DNA of 64,000 bases, taken from positions 1 to 64,000 of the forward strand of contig JOAA01000018.1 of the NCBI GenBank assembly GCA_000720375.1, given 5' to 3'. Each line of letters starts with the position of its first letter. Position 1 is the stretch's first letter. The translations under genes and the position numbers were made by a program. Source of the DNA: Rhodococcus rhodnii. GTDB lineage: Bacteria > Actinomycetota > Actinomycetes > Mycobacteriales > Pseudonocardiaceae. Under the pieces are notes generated by a model that was given only the letters and a program-made list of their open reading frames with translations, ran no database searches and was not told the DNA's origin. Shown one piece after another: positions 24,709 to 34,695 of this stretch.

Positions 24709-25017
24709 ATGGCAGTCGTGAAGATCAACGCGATCGAGGTGCCCGAAGGCGCGGGCGCCGAACTGGAGAAGCGGTTCGCCGCCCGGTCGAGCACGATCAA
24801 GGACTCCCCTGGTTTCCTCGGCTTCGAGCTGCTGCGCCCGGTCAGCGGCGACAACAGGTACTTCGTGCTCACCCGGTGGGAGAGCGACGAGGCGTTCCAG
24901 GCTTGGCGGCAGGGGCCTGCGATGGCGGCGCACTCGGGCCCGCCGAGCGACAAGCCGGTGGCCACCGGGGCAAGCCTGCTGGAGTTCGAGATCGTCGAAT
25001 CGATCCAGCCGGAGTGA
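24709..25017 (+). CDS. mhuD: Heme-degrading monooxygenase MhuD-like
   Basis: A 102-residue IsdG/MhuD-type antibiotic-biosynthesis-monooxygenase fold. The three residues that define MhuD catalysis fall at the same numbers as in the M. tuberculosis protein: Asn7, Trp66 and the heme-binding His75. The segment VVKINAIEVP and the stretch ASLLEFE near the C-terminus are also MhuD-like. It should bind heme as a dimer and open it to release iron in the cytoplasm. The neighbouring hydrolase matches the M. tuberculosis gene order. No iron box is evident in the 36-bp divergent gap. Confidence 0.9.
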   Translation: MAVVKINAIEVPEGAGAELEKRFAARSSTIKDSPGFLGFELLRPVSGDNRYFVLTRWESDEAFQAWRQGPAMAAHSGPPSDKPVATGASLLEFEIVESIQPE

Positions 25018-25159
25018 CAGTGTTCGATGGCCTCGCTCCGCTCGGCGAGCTTGGCCGCCAGAGCCAACCATTTCCATCCCGCTGCACGCGGCCGACATCT
25101 TCGTCGCTGGTCGGCCGTCGCTGTGGCTGGGGCGATGTCGGACATGTCGCGAGGCGTCA

Positions 25160-25984
25160 GTGATCGGCGCGGCCAAGCTAGGGCTAGACCGCGCCGCGGA
25201 GCTCATCCGGGGCGCGAGTGCGTTATTGGTGTGCGCGGGTGCCGGGATGGGCGTTGACTCCGGTCTGCCGGATTTCCGTGGCAATGAAGGGTTTTGGCGT
25301 GCGTACCCGCCGTACGCACGCCTTGGCCTGAGCTTCGTCGAGCTCGCCGATCCCGTGCACTTCCGGGAGGATCCGGAGCTGGCTTGGGGTTTCTACGGTC
25401 ACCGGCTGCGGCTCTACCGGGAGACCAAGCCGCATCAGGGTTTCCGGATCATCCAGTCGTGGGGCAAGCCGGTCCGCGTGTTCACGTCCAATGTGGACGG
25501 TCAGTTCCAGAAGGCCGGATTCGCCGAGGGCCACGTGGCCGAGGTGCACGGGTCGATCCACCACCTGCAGTGTTTCGACCACTGTGGACAGCCGGTTTGG
25601 CCTGCCGGTCCTGATGTCGAGATCGACGAGGACACCATGCGGGCGGTCAGCGAACTGCCGTCCTGCCCGAGTTGTCAAGGCCTTGCCCGGCCGAACATCC
25701 TCATGTTCGGCGACTGGGACTGGGAGGGCGAACGCAGCGAGGACATCCTGTCCGACGTGACGCAGTGGCGGGCCCGCCAGGACAATCTCGCGGTGATCGA
25801 ACTGGGCGCGGGCAGCGCGGTCCCGACCGTTCGCCGGATGTCCGAACTGGCCTCGGCCCGCAACGGCGCGCTGGTCCGGATCAACCCGCGTGAACCGGAA
25901 ATCCGGCACGGCCGCGGCGTCGAGATTCCCCTCGGTGCACTGGACGCGTTGACCGAATTGGACAAGCGGCTTACGGCAGGTTGA
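25160..25984 (+). CDS. Sirtuin-family NAD-dependent deacetylase
   Basis: A 274-residue Sir2-type protein. NAD-binding GAGMGVDSGLPDFRG at 27-41, TSNVDG at 109-114, catalytic His130 in EVHGS, and a zinc site from Cys138, Cys142, Cys169 and Cys172. The start is the GTG at 25160, which gives a normal distance to the GAG motif. The segment FGDWDW after the zinc domain replaces the usual FGE, a substitution that may alter acyl specificity. It is convergent with the EEP-family gene, overlapping by 14 nt. The gap 25018-25159 upstream shows no further gene. Confidence 0.88.
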   Translation: MIGAAKLGLDRAAELIRGASALLVCAGAGMGVDSGLPDFRGNEGFWRAYPPYARLGLSFVELADPVHFREDPELAWGFYGHRLRLYRETKPHQGFRIIQSWGKPVRVFTSNVDGQFQKAGFAEGHVAEVHGSIHHLQCFDHCGQPVWPAGPDVEIDEDTMRAVSELPSCPSCQGLARPNILMFGDWDWEGERSEDILSDVTQWRARQDNLAVIELGAGSAVPTVRRMSELASARNGALVRINPREPEIRHGRGVEIPLGALDALTELDKRLTAG

Positions 25985-26969
25985 CCGTCGCGACCGCGGC
26001 CCGGTGGTCGCTGCCTGGCAGATCGAACACCTGGTAGTCCAGGACCGCACAGCGGCCGTCGACCAGGATGTGATCGATGGTCACCGGCGGCGGCCAGATC
26101 CCCGCGGGCCAGGTCGGCGTCAGGCCCGCCCCGCGCCGCTCGCCCGCGTCCACGTAGCCGCGGTCGACCACGTCCCGCAGATCGGGGTGGTCCAGCGTGG
26201 CGTTGAAGTCGCCGATCAGCATCCTTGGCTTGTCCTTGCCCTCAGACGCCGACGGCAGCTCGGCCAGTTCTGCCTTCCACGTCCCGGTCCACTGCGCCTC
26301 GACACCGGGTGCGGTGTGCACGACCAGCACCTCGGGATCCACCACCCCCGGCAGGTCGACGATCGCGCTGGGCTGCGCGAACGTCGCCGGGTCGGCGATC
26401 TGCGTCTGCCGCAGCGGGAACTTCGACGCCAACCCCGAGCCGGAAGCCCCGCGTTGCGCGTCGAACAGCCGGTACGGCAGCACCCGGTCGATGCCCGCCC
26501 GGTCGAGATCCTGCACCATCGCCGGGCTGAGCTCCTGCATACTGAGCACGTCCACGTTGTGCTGCTTGACCAGATCCAGCAACGCCACCGCATCCGCCCG
26601 GCCGACGTACAGATTCGCCGTCATCACAGTCAGTTGCGGCCCGAACACAGTGGGCTGATTGTCGGTCACCATTCGCGGCACAACGGCCGCACTGCTGATC
26701 ATCGCGAACGCGAGCACGATCCCGCCGAAGATCCAGCGGCGCATGAACAGCCCGACAACCCCCAGCGCCAACCCGATAACACCGATGTACGGCGTCAACG
26801 CCACCGTCGCGATGATGTACCGATTGCCGGTCACGCCGAGCAGCCGCAACGCGGCGAACGCCAGGAACACCGCCGACGGCACCAGCCACACCACGACGAT
26901 CCACGTCTTCACCGGCTGCCGTGCCCCGGTCCGGGGCACCTTCGGCGCCAACTTCTGGGTCGCTGTCAC
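25971..26969 (-). CDS. Endonuclease/exonuclease/phosphatase-family membrane protein
   Basis: A 332-residue protein. Three membrane helices occupy about residues 22-105, followed by an EEP-fold domain: LTVMTANLYVG, the metal-binding Glu in SMQELSP, MLIGDFNATLDHP with the catalytic Asp-Phe-Asn, and the final GSDHRAAVATV with Asp-His. The domain faces the outside if the usual N-in topology holds. Substrates of such actinobacterial proteins (phosphodiesters, lipids or nucleic acids) are undefined. The GTG start lies 42 nt from a GTG upstream of the divergent ABC gene frame. Confidence 0.88.
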   Translation of the reverse strand: MTATQKLAPKVPRTGARQPVKTWIVVVWLVPSAVFLAFAALRLLGVTGNRYIIATVALTPYIGVIGLALGVVGLFMRRWIFGGIVLAFAMISSAAVVPRMVTDNQPTVFGPQLTVMTANLYVGRADAVALLDLVKQHNVDVLSMQELSPAMVQDLDRAGIDRVLPYRLFDAQRGASGSGLASKFPLRQTQIADPATFAQPSAIVDLPGVVDPEVLVVHTAPGVEAQWTGTWKAELAELPSASEGKDKPRMLIGDFNATLDHPDLRDVVDRGYVDAGERRGAGLTPTWPAGIWPPPVTIDHILVDGRCAVLDYQVFDLPGSDHRAAVATVNLP

Positions 26970-27071
26970 GCCACCAGCTTGCCCGAAACCGGATGACAGC
27001 GTCCTGTGCGCGGCTCAACAGCGCTGTCGGAGACAGTCGTCCCCGAGATCGACGAACGAGAGGGGGACGGG

Positions 27072-28019
27072 GTGGGCTACGCGATCGAAGCCGAAGGTTT
27101 GGTGAAGAGGTTCGGCGAGACGACCGCGCTCGACGGCGTGGACCTCGCTGTGGAATCAGGCGCGATCCTCGGTGTGCTCGGACCCAACGGCGCGGGCAAG
27201 ACCACGGCCGTCCGGATCTTGGCGACGTTGCAGTTGCCGGACGCGGGAACGGCGCGGGTGGGCGGATTCGACGTCCTGCGTGAACCGGTCGCGGTCCGCA
27301 GGCTGGTCGGGCTGACCGGCCAGTACGCCTCTGTGGACGACGACATGACCGGGCGGGCCAACCTTGTGCTGTTCGGCAGGTTGCACGATATGTCCAAAGT
27401 GGACGCGCGCACGCGGGCGCAGGAGTTGCTGGACCGGTTCGAGCTCAGCGACGCCGCCAGCCGGCCGGTGAAGACGTATTCCGGCGGTATGCGTCGGCGG
27501 CTTGATCTGGCCGCGAGTCTGATGGGCCGTCCGCGGGTGCTGTACCTGGACGAGCCGACGACCGGGCTGGATCCGCACAGCCGCAACGAAGTGTGGGACA
27601 TCGTGCGCAGGCTGACCGACGAGGGCGTGACGGTGTTGCTGACCACGCAGTACCTCGAAGAGGCCGATCAGCTGGCCGATCGGATCACCGTCTTCGACCA
27701 CGGCCGGGTGGTCGCGGACGGCACGTCGAACGAGCTGAAACGCAAGATCGGCGGCCAGACCCTGCAGGTACGGCCAAGCCGGTGGCAGGACATGGACGTG
27801 GTGGCGCAGATCCTGCGGGAACTGACCGGGCGGCAGCCCAACCGTGACGACGACAGCCGGGTGCTCAACACGCCGGTCGACGAGCCGGCCGTGCTGTCCA
27901 CTGTGGTCGATCGGCTCGATCGCGCCGGAGTTCAGGTCGACGAGCTGGGACTGCGGTTGCCGAGCCTTGACGAGGTGTTCCTGGCGATCACCGGCAGCAA
28001 GGAAGGAGTCCAGGCATGA
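27072..28019 (+). CDS. Daunorubicin-resistance-type ABC transporter ATPase (DrrA-like)
   Basis: A 315-residue ATPase of the DrrA family. Walker A GPNGAGKTT, signature YSGGMRRRLDLAASL, Walker B VLYLDEPTTGLD, and the DrrA-specific C-terminal region ending LDEVFLAITG. The GTG at 27072 is chosen because AGAGGGGGA is just upstream and the protein then begins VGYAIEAEGLVKRFG; the longer frame to 27006 adds a tail not typical for the family. With the permease that follows it forms a two-component efflux pump for drugs or lipids. No biosynthetic genes adjoin, so the exported compound is unknown. Confidence 0.9.
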   Translation: MGYAIEAEGLVKRFGETTALDGVDLAVESGAILGVLGPNGAGKTTAVRILATLQLPDAGTARVGGFDVLREPVAVRRLVGLTGQYASVDDDMTGRANLVLFGRLHDMSKVDARTRAQELLDRFELSDAASRPVKTYSGGMRRRLDLAASLMGRPRVLYLDEPTTGLDPHSRNEVWDIVRRLTDEGVTVLLTTQYLEEADQLADRITVFDHGRVVADGTSNELKRKIGGQTLQVRPSRWQDMDVVAQILRELTGRQPNRDDDSRVLNTPVDEPAVLSTVVDRLDRAGVQVDELGLRLPSLDEVFLAITGSKEGVQA

Positions 28020-28807
28020 CAACGGTTTCCCCGACGGTCCCGCCGACGCAGGCGGTCCGGCACGGGTTCCTGCTCGCCGGCCGCGCGTTCGGCAAGCTGA
28101 TCAAGAACCCGAGCGACATCATCGGCCTGGTGGTCCAGCCGCTGATCACGATGATCCTGTTCGTCTTCGTCCTCGGTGGCGCGATCTCCGGCGGCAACAC
28201 CGACGCCTACGTGCAGCAACTGGTACCGGGCCTGATGGTGTACTCCACCCTCCTGGTCAGCCTGGCCACCGGTGTCGCGCTGTGCACCGACGTCAGCAAC
28301 GGCGTGTTCGACCGGTTCCGCAGCATGCCGATCGCCCGGTCCGCTCCGCTGATCGGTGCGGTGCTCGGTGATCTCCCGCGCTACTTCTTCTCGGTCGTGC
28401 TCACCCTCGGTTTCGGCTTCATGGTCGGCTTCGAGGTCCAGACGAACGTGTTCGCGGTACTCATCGACCTGATCGTGATGGCACTGTTCGCGCTGAGCCT
28501 GTGCTGGATGTCGGTGTGGATCGGCCTGCTGGTCAAGAACCCGCAGACGGTGCCCGGCCTGCTGATGCTGTTGATCATGCCGCTCAGCTTCGGCAGCAGC
28601 ATCTTCGTGTCCGGGACGACCATGCCGGGCTGGCTGGAAGCGGTCACCGAGGTCAATCCGGCGAGCTTCATGACCGAGGTCAACCGTGGCCTGCTGCACG
28701 GCGGTCCGGTCGCCGAACCGTTGCTCGGCGGTCTGGTGTGGATGGCCGGTTTGATCGCGGTGTTCTACCCGTTGGCGATGGTCGCGTATCGGCGACGGAT
28801 GCGCTGA
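28016..28807 (+). CDS. ABC-2 type permease (DrrB-like)
   Basis: A 263-residue ABC-2 permease with six hydrophobic segments, including LVVQPLITMILFVFVLGGAI and PGLLMLLIMPLSFGSSIFV, and the ABC-2 signature area before WLEAVTEVNPASFMTEVNR. Its ATG overlaps the ATPase stop by four bases (ATGA). It is followed at once by a strong hairpin terminator. Confidence 0.92.
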   Translation: MTTVSPTVPPTQAVRHGFLLAGRAFGKLIKNPSDIIGLVVQPLITMILFVFVLGGAISGGNTDAYVQQLVPGLMVYSTLLVSLATGVALCTDVSNGVFDRFRSMPIARSAPLIGAVLGDLPRYFFSVVLTLGFGFMVGFEVQTNVFAVLIDLIVMALFALSLCWMSVWIGLLVKNPQTVPGLLMLLIMPLSFGSSIFVSGTTMPGWLEAVTEVNPASFMTEVNRGLLHGGPVAEPLLGGLVWMAGLIAVFYPLAMVAYRRRMR

Positions 28808-28811
28808 CGGC

Positions 28812-31800
28812 TCAGGGTGTCTCCGCAGGGGGAGCGGAGACACCCTGTTTCAGCACCACAATCGCCTCGTCCGGCGGCAGTTTCCGAGCCGCCGCCAGGA
28901 TTTCATGCTCCGCCGGACCGAATTTGTCCAGCAGCGCGCGGTTTTCCGGCGAGCCGACGTCCAACGCTCCGGCGATGGCGGCACTGGCGCCCAGTATCCG
29001 GGCGGCGGCCGTCAGATCACCTTCGGCGGCCACGACCACCGCCAAGCACTCGCCGACATCGGCGATGCCCTGCGCGTCGCGCATGTAGATGGCTCCCTGC
29101 TGGAACGCCTCCAGCGCCTCGGCCGCGATCAACCTGTTCTTCTGCAGATCTCGGCGTGCTTCGGTGATGTATCCGATTCCGCTCGTGGTCACTTCCAACG
29201 CCTCGGCCACCACCGCTTTGGCCCTGGCCAGATCTCCTTCGGACACCAGCAGAAGACCTTCGGCGATGCCGATCCACCCGGAGAACGGGTCGCTCAGGTT
29301 CTCCGGCCAGTGCCGCAACTCCCGCCGTGCCGCGGCGACGTGTGCCCATGCGCCGGCGAGATCACCGCTGGCCCTGGCGACCAGGCTGAGCCGGACCAGC
29401 ACCGCCATGGTGACCGCCCGTTGCCCGTTCTCGACCGTGAGCGTCACCAGACGTTCCAGCTCACTGCGAGCACGGTCCAAGTCACCGAGCCGGTAGTACT
29501 GCTCGGCCAGCCTGCTGCTGGTCATCGCCGGGTCCGGCAACTGTCCCAGCTCGAGTTCCAACATGCGTGCCTCGGTGTGCAGTTCGATCGCCCCGGCCAT
29601 GTCCCCCATCGTGGATCGGTGGACTGCCAAGGCGTTCAACGCCATCGCGAGTCCCCACCGGTCGCCGATCTTGCGGAACCGCCGGATCGCCGCGGTGTGC
29701 CAGCGCATGGACTGCTCGACCTGGCCGAGGTTCTCGGCCATGATCGCCCCGCCGAGCACGACCGAGGCTCGTGCCCACGGATCAGGGTTACGCAACGCAC
29801 GCCGGAAGGCGACTCCCGCGGCCGCGAAGTCCCCCAGCATTCCCAACCCGGTGGCTTCCATCAGCACAGTCAGCGGCGATGCCTTCTCGTACCCTGCTCG
29901 GCACAGCTCGACGATCCGGGCGATCTCGTGCCATCGCGGTTCTTCGACACCACCCAGCACCGACAGCATCCGGATCAGCACCACGGTGTGCTGTGGCGCG
30001 CGGTCCTCGATCTGCAGCATCCGGCCGATCGGCAGGATCTGCTCGGTCAGCGTTTCACCGAAGATGCCTTGGCGCACCAGCCAGTACCACGCCCAGCTGT
30101 GCACTATCCGGTAGGACGTCTCCGCGTCGCCACGGTCGACCGCGTACCGGACCGCGGCCACCACGTTCTCCCGCTCAGCGTCCAGCATCCTGAGCCATTG
30201 AACCTGGTCAGGGCCGCGCAGCAGCGGATCGGCGTGCTCGGTCGCCGCCATCACCCACCCGGCGAACCGGGTCATCACCCGCTCGGTGTCGACGAGTCGT
30301 TCCGCGGCGAAGGCCTTGATCGTCTGCAGCATCCGGTAGCGCGGCGGGCCGTCGGGTCCTTCGCCCGCCTCCACAAGCGATTTCTCGACAAGGGAAGCGA
30401 GCACGTACAACACGTCGTGCGCCGGAAGCCTGTCGTCGGCACAGACCGCGGTTATCGCATCCAAAGTGGACGGATTGGCGAACACCGACAGCCTGCTCGC
30501 CAGGGTCTGTTCGGCCTCGGTGAGCAGGCTCCAGCTCCACTCCACCACCGCACCAAGGGTTTGATGCCGGGGCAAGGAGGTCCGGCTGCCACCGGCCAGC
30601 AGCCGGAACCGGTCGTCCAGCCGTTCGGCGACTTGCCCGACTGTCATCGAACGCAGCCGCGCGGCGGCCAGTTCCAGGGCGAGGGGCAGACCGTCGAGTT
30701 GACGGCAGATGGACACGACGTCCACGACGTTGGATTCGTCCACTGTGAACCCAGGGCGCACGGATCGGGCGCGGTCAAGGAAAAGCCGCACAGCCGCACG
30801 TTCAACTGCTTGCCGCGCTGACGCGTTCTCCTCTGGTAGCTCCAACGGTCCCACTGGGAAGAGGGTTTCGCCCGTGATGGCCAGTGGTTCCCGGCTGGTG
30901 GTCAGGATTCGCAGCCGTGGACAGCCGGCCAGCAGTGTCTCGGTCAAGTGGGCCACCGCGGAGACGACGTGCTCGCAGTTGTCCAGCACGATCAGCTCGG
31001 ACCGGTCTTCCAGGGCATCCAGCAGCCGGGTCGTCACGTCGACCGAACGGTGCCAGCTTCGCGGGTTCTCGGTGACGGCCGGGTCACCAAGGCCCAGTTC
31101 GGTCACCAGCGCGGCAGGCACGTCGACCGCTTCCCTGAGCCCGGCCAGGTGCACGAACCACACCCGATCCACTGTTCGGCTGGCTGCTTCCGTTGCCAGC
31201 CTTGTCTTTCCGGCACCGCCTGGGCCGACCAGGGTGATCAGGCGATCGCGGGCGAGCATCCCTTCCAGTTCGCTCAGCTCTTGCCCTCGGCCGACGAAAC
31301 TCGTCAACTGTGCGGGCAGCCTGCTGCCGTTGTTGGGGACTTCGGCCGGCGTCGACCGCAGCAGTGCGAGGTGGGCTTCCTGCAATTCCGGGCTTGGGTC
31401 CACACCGAGTTCGGTGGCCAGGTTCTGGCGCGCGGTCTCGTAGGCGGCCAAGGCGTCCGCCTGACGGCCGGCCTTCCGCAAAGCCCGGATCAGCAGGGCT
31501 GTCAGGCGTTCCCGCAGCGGGTGTTCTCTGGCCAGGGCTTGCAGTTCGACGATCACCTCGTGGCCACGCCGGATGTCTGCCTCGATCCGGTCTTCGAGTG
31601 CGGTCAGGCGAACTTCGGCCAGCCGCGCCACGGCCGCGGCCGTGAACGGGGCGTCAGCCACGTCCACAAGCGCCGGGCCACGCCACAGGTCCAAGGCGCG
31701 GGTGAGGACTTCGGCGGCCTGAACGACGTCGTTCTGTTTGAGCAGACGACCTCCTTCGGCGGCAAGGCGTTCGAACGTGTCCACGTCGACTTCTGTTGCC

Positions 31801-32078
31801 GCCAAGGAGTATCCGGCGGGGTAGGACTCGATCCGCTTGGCCAGGCCGGTTTTCCGTAGCCGGGAAACCAGGGACTGCAACGCGTTCGTGGCATCGACCG
31901 GTGGCTGCGTGCCCCACAGGCTGTCGATCAGCGCCTCGGTCGGCACGATCCGGTTGGCCTCAAGGGCAAGCCGGACCAGCAGCATGCGCAGCCGTGGGCC
32001 GCCGACCTCGATTTCCTGGTCGGCGGTGTCGGTCAGGCGCAACGGCCCCAGCACAGCGACACGCACGTCACCCAGCAT
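28812..32078 (-). CDS. SARP/AfsR-type regulator with NB-ARC and TPR-like regions
   Basis: A protein of about 1088 residues. Residues about 1-95 are an OmpR-like winged helix (VRVAVLGPLRL onward), about 100-245 a BTAD domain, about 265-560 an NB-ARC ATPase with Walker A VGPGGAGKTRLA and Walker B ELIVLDNCEH, and the rest helical TPR-like repeats. Related AfsR-type proteins switch on antibiotic or pump genes. The start may be ATG 32078 or GTG 32066 (RVAVLGP form); no ribosome site is decisive, and longer frames would enter the clpC terminator. It is convergent with drrAB, so it may regulate them from a distance but does not share their promoter. Confidence 0.85.
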   Translation of the reverse strand: MLGDVRVAVLGPLRLTDTADQEIEVGGPRLRMLLVRLALEANRIVPTEALIDSLWGTQPPVDATNALQSLVSRLRKTGLAKRIESYPAGYSLAATEVDVDTFERLAAEGGRLLKQNDVVQAAEVLTRALDLWRGPALVDVADAPFTAAAVARLAEVRLTALEDRIEADIRRGHEVIVELQALAREHPLRERLTALLIRALRKAGRQADALAAYETARQNLATELGVDPSPELQEAHLALLRSTPAEVPNNGSRLPAQLTSFVGRGQELSELEGMLARDRLITLVGPGGAGKTRLATEAASRTVDRVWFVHLAGLREAVDVPAALVTELGLGDPAVTENPRSWHRSVDVTTRLLDALEDRSELIVLDNCEHVVSAVAHLTETLLAGCPRLRILTTSREPLAITGETLFPVGPLELPEENASARQAVERAAVRLFLDRARSVRPGFTVDESNVVDVVSICRQLDGLPLALELAAARLRSMTVGQVAERLDDRFRLLAGGSRTSLPRHQTLGAVVEWSWSLLTEAEQTLASRLSVFANPSTLDAITAVCADDRLPAHDVLYVLASLVEKSLVEAGEGPDGPPRYRMLQTIKAFAAERLVDTERVMTRFAGWVMAATEHADPLLRGPDQVQWLRMLDAERENVVAAVRYAVDRGDAETSYRIVHSWAWYWLVRQGIFGETLTEQILPIGRMLQIEDRAPQHTVVLIRMLSVLGGVEEPRWHEIARIVELCRAGYEKASPLTVLMEATGLGMLGDFAAAGVAFRRALRNPDPWARASVVLGGAIMAENLGQVEQSMRWHTAAIRRFRKIGDRWGLAMALNALAVHRSTMGDMAGAIELHTEARMLELELGQLPDPAMTSSRLAEQYYRLGDLDRARSELERLVTLTVENGQRAVTMAVLVRLSLVARASGDLAGAWAHVAAARRELRHWPENLSDPFSGWIGIAEGLLLVSEGDLARAKAVVAEALEVTTSGIGYITEARRDLQKNRLIAAEALEAFQQGAIYMRDAQGIADVGECLAVVVAAEGDLTAAARILGASAAIAGALDVGSPENRALLDKFGPAEHEILAAARKLPPDEAIVVLKQGVSAPPAETP
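28813..28847 (+). terminator. Terminator after drrAB-like genes, inside the SARP gene 3' end
   Basis: CAGGGTGTCTCCGC (28813-28826) and GCGGAGACACCCTG (28834-28847) form a perfect 14-bp stem with a 7-nt loop followed by TTT on the plus strand. On the minus strand the same bases encode the last residues and stop of the SARP regulator. Confidence 0.8.
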
Positions 32079-32093
32079 CCCAGATACGCGAAA

Positions 32094-32124
32094 GGGCCCC
32101 GGCTCCACCAGGAAACCGGGGCCC
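32094..32124 (-). terminator. Hairpin after clpC
   Basis: GGGCCCCGG (32094-32102) pairs with CCGGGGCCC (32116-32124), 9 bp, loop 13. It lies 19 nt beyond the clpC stop and ahead of the SARP start on the same strand. In the minus direction it is followed only by CTTTC, so the U-tract is weak. Confidence 0.6.
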
Positions 32125-32142
32125 GTTCGGGCTATTCGGATA

Positions 32143-34695
32143 TCAGCCGTGGTCCTCGAGACCCTCGGGCTCGCCCGTGCCCGCCGAGGCGGCCAGGTCG
32201 ACCGGCGGCGAGTCCGGGACGTTGCGCGGCTTGGCTTCGCCACGGAAGACGAAGTGCGCCTTGTCGTCCGAACCTTCGCCGGTCCAGCCCTCGACGTCGC
32301 CGATCACGATCTGACCCGGCTCGAGCTCGCCGAACAGGATCTTCTCGCTCAGCTGGTCCTCGATCTCGCGCTGGATGGTCCGGCGCAGCGGCCGGGCGCC
32401 CAGCACGGGGTCGAACCCACGCTTGGCCAGCAGCTTCTTCGCCAGCGGAGTCAGCTCGAGAGCCATGTCCTTGTTCCGCAGCTGGACCTCCACCCGGCCG
32501 ATCATCAAGTCGACCATCCGGATGATCTCGTCCTCCGTGAGCTGGTGGAAGACGATGATGTCGTCGATACGGTTGAGGAACTCCGGGCGGAAGTGCTTCT
32601 TCAGCTCGTCGTTGACCTTCTGCTTCATCCGCTCGTAGTTGTTGGTCTGCTCATTGCCACCCGCGAAACCAAGGGACACAGCCTTGGAGATGTCCTGCGT
32701 GCCCAGGTTCGAGGTGAAGATGATGACCGTGTTCTTGAAGTCGACCGTGCGCCCCTGACCGTCGGTCAGGCGGCCGTCTTCAAGGACCTGCAGGAGGGTG
32801 TTGTAGACCTCCTGGTGCGCCTTCTCGATCTCGTCGAACAGCACGACGGAGAACGGCTTGCGGCGGACCTTCTCGGTCAGCTGGCCGCCCTCTTCGTAGC
32901 CGACGTAACCGGGAGGGGCACCGAACAGCCTTGAGGCGGTATAGCGGTCGTGGAACTCGCCCATGTCGATCTGGATCAGGGCGTCGTCCTCGCCGAACAG
33001 GAAGTTCGCCAGCGCCTTGGACAGCTCGGTCTTACCGACACCGGACGGGCCGGCGAAGATGAACGAGCCGCTCGGGCGCTTCGGGTCCTTCAGGCCGGCA
33101 CGGGTCCGGCGGATCGCCTTGGAGACGGCCTTGACGGCCTCCTCCTGGCCGATGATCCGCTTGTGGACCTCGTCCTCCATCCGCAGCAGGCGGGTGGTCT
33201 CCTCCTCGGTCAGCTTGAAGACCGGGATGCCCGTCCAGTGCGCGAGGACCTCGGCGATCTGCTCCTCGTCGACCTCGGCGACGACGTCGAGGTCGCCGTC
33301 CTTCCACTGCTTCTCCCGCTCGGCCTTCTGACCGAGGAGCTGCTTCTCCTGGTCACGCAGCTTGGCGGCACGCTCGAAGTCCTGAGCGTCTATGGCCGAT
33401 TCCTTCTCCCGGCGCACGTCGGCGATCTTCTCGTCGAACTCGCGCAGGTCCGGCGGAGCGGTCATCCGGCGGATGCGCATCCGGGCGCCGGCCTCGTCGA
33501 TCAGGTCGATCGCCTTGTCCGGCAGGAAGCGGTCGTTGATGTACCGGTCGGCCAGCGTGGCCGCCTGCACCAACGCGCCATCGGTGATCGAGACGCGGTG
33601 GTGCGCCTCGTACCGGTCGCGCAGACCCTTCAGGATCTCGATCGTGTGCTCCAGGTTCGGCTCACCGACCTGGATCGGCTGGAACCGCCGCTCGAGAGCG
33701 GGGTCCTTCTCCACGTACTTGCGGTATTCCTCAAGGGTGGTCGCACCGATGGTCTGCAGCTCACCACGGGCCAGCATCGGCTTGAGGATGGAGGCCGCGT
33801 CGATCGCGCCCTCGGCGGCACCCGCACCGACGAGCGTGTGGATCTCGTCGATGAACAGGATGATGTCGCCGCGGGTGCGGATCTCCTTGAGCACCTTCTT
33901 CAAGCGCTCCTCGAAGTCACCGCGGTAACGCGAGCCCGCGACGAGCGATCCGAGGTCCAGCGTGTAGAGCTGCTTGTCCTTCAGCGTCTCGGGCACCTCG
34001 CCCTTGACCACCATCTGCGCCAGACCCTCGACGACGGCCGTCTTACCGACACCCGGCTCGCCGATCAGGACTGGGTTGTTCTTGGTACGGCGGGACAGCA
34101 CCTGCATGACCCGCTCGATCTCCTTGGACCGGCCGATCACCGGGTCCAGCTTGCCCTCCCGGGCACTGGCGGTGAGGTTGCGGCCGAACTGGTCCAGCAC
34201 GAGGGAGGACGACGGAGTGCCCTCTCCGCGGCTGCCCGGCTCGGTCTCCGGCTTGCCCTGGTAACCCGACAGGAGCTGGAGAACCTGCTGGCGGACCCGG
34301 TTGAGGTCGGCGCCGAGCTTGACCAGCACCTGGGCGGCAACGCCCTCACCCTCACGGATCAGCCCGAGCAGGATGTGCTCCGTGCCGATGTAGTTGTGCC
34401 CGAGCTGCAGCGCCTCGCGCAACGACAGCTCCAGCACCTTCTTCGCCCGAGGCGTGAAGGGGATGTGACCGGAAGGCGCGTGCTGCCCTTGGCCGATGAT
34501 CTCCTCGACCTGCTGACGCACGCCTTCCAGGGCGATCCCGAGCGACTCGAGCGCCTTCGCCGCGACACCTTCACCCTCGTGGATCAAGCCCAGGAGGATG
34601 TGCTCGGTGCCGATGTAGTTGTGGTTGAGCATCCTGGCTTCTTCCTGGGCCAGGACAACCACCCGCCTCGCGCGGTCGGTGAACCTCTCGAACAT
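32143..34695 (-). CDS. clpC: ClpC AAA+ unfoldase of the Clp protease
   Basis: An 850-residue ClpC. Two Clp-N repeats at the start ([14 protein letters not shown] and [14 protein letters not shown]), first Walker A GEPGVGKT near residue 212, a UVR-type middle segment near 435-470, second Walker A GPSGVGKT near 550, and the ClpP-contact loop with LGFAG in the C-terminal AAA domain. [11 protein letters not shown] is the canonical ClpC N-terminus, so ATG 34695 is used rather than the longer frame. It unfolds substrates for ClpP1P2. A ClgR-like site lies about 215 bp upstream. Confidence 0.97.
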   Translation of the reverse strand: MFERFTDRARRVVVLAQEEARMLNHNYIGTEHILLGLIHEGEGVAAKALESLGIALEGVRQQVEEIIGQGQHAPSGHIPFTPRAKKVLELSLREALQLGHNYIGTEHILLGLIREGEGVAAQVLVKLGADLNRVRQQVLQLLSGYQGKPETEPGSRGEGTPSSSLVLDQFGRNLTASAREGKLDPVIGRSKEIERVMQVLSRRTKNNPVLIGEPGVGKTAVVEGLAQMVVKGEVPETLKDKQLYTLDLGSLVAGSRYRGDFEERLKKVLKEIRTRGDIILFIDEIHTLVGAGAAEGAIDAASILKPMLARGELQTIGATTLEEYRKYVEKDPALERRFQPIQVGEPNLEHTIEILKGLRDRYEAHHRVSITDGALVQAATLADRYINDRFLPDKAIDLIDEAGARMRIRRMTAPPDLREFDEKIADVRREKESAIDAQDFERAAKLRDQEKQLLGQKAEREKQWKDGDLDVVAEVDEEQIAEVLAHWTGIPVFKLTEEETTRLLRMEDEVHKRIIGQEEAVKAVSKAIRRTRAGLKDPKRPSGSFIFAGPSGVGKTELSKALANFLFGEDDALIQIDMGEFHDRYTASRLFGAPPGYVGYEEGGQLTEKVRRKPFSVVLFDEIEKAHQEVYNTLLQVLEDGRLTDGQGRTVDFKNTVIIFTSNLGTQDISKAVSLGFAGGNEQTNNYERMKQKVNDELKKHFRPEFLNRIDDIIVFHQLTEDEIIRMVDLMIGRVEVQLRNKDMALELTPLAKKLLAKRGFDPVLGARPLRRTIQREIEDQLSEKILFGELEPGQIVIGDVEGWTGEGSDDKAHFVFRGEAKPRNVPDSPPVDLAASAGTGEPEGLEDHG

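Noticed and set aside
28905..30821. 638-residue plus-strand frame opposite the SARP gene
   Set aside because: Antisense shadow; composition unlike a real protein.
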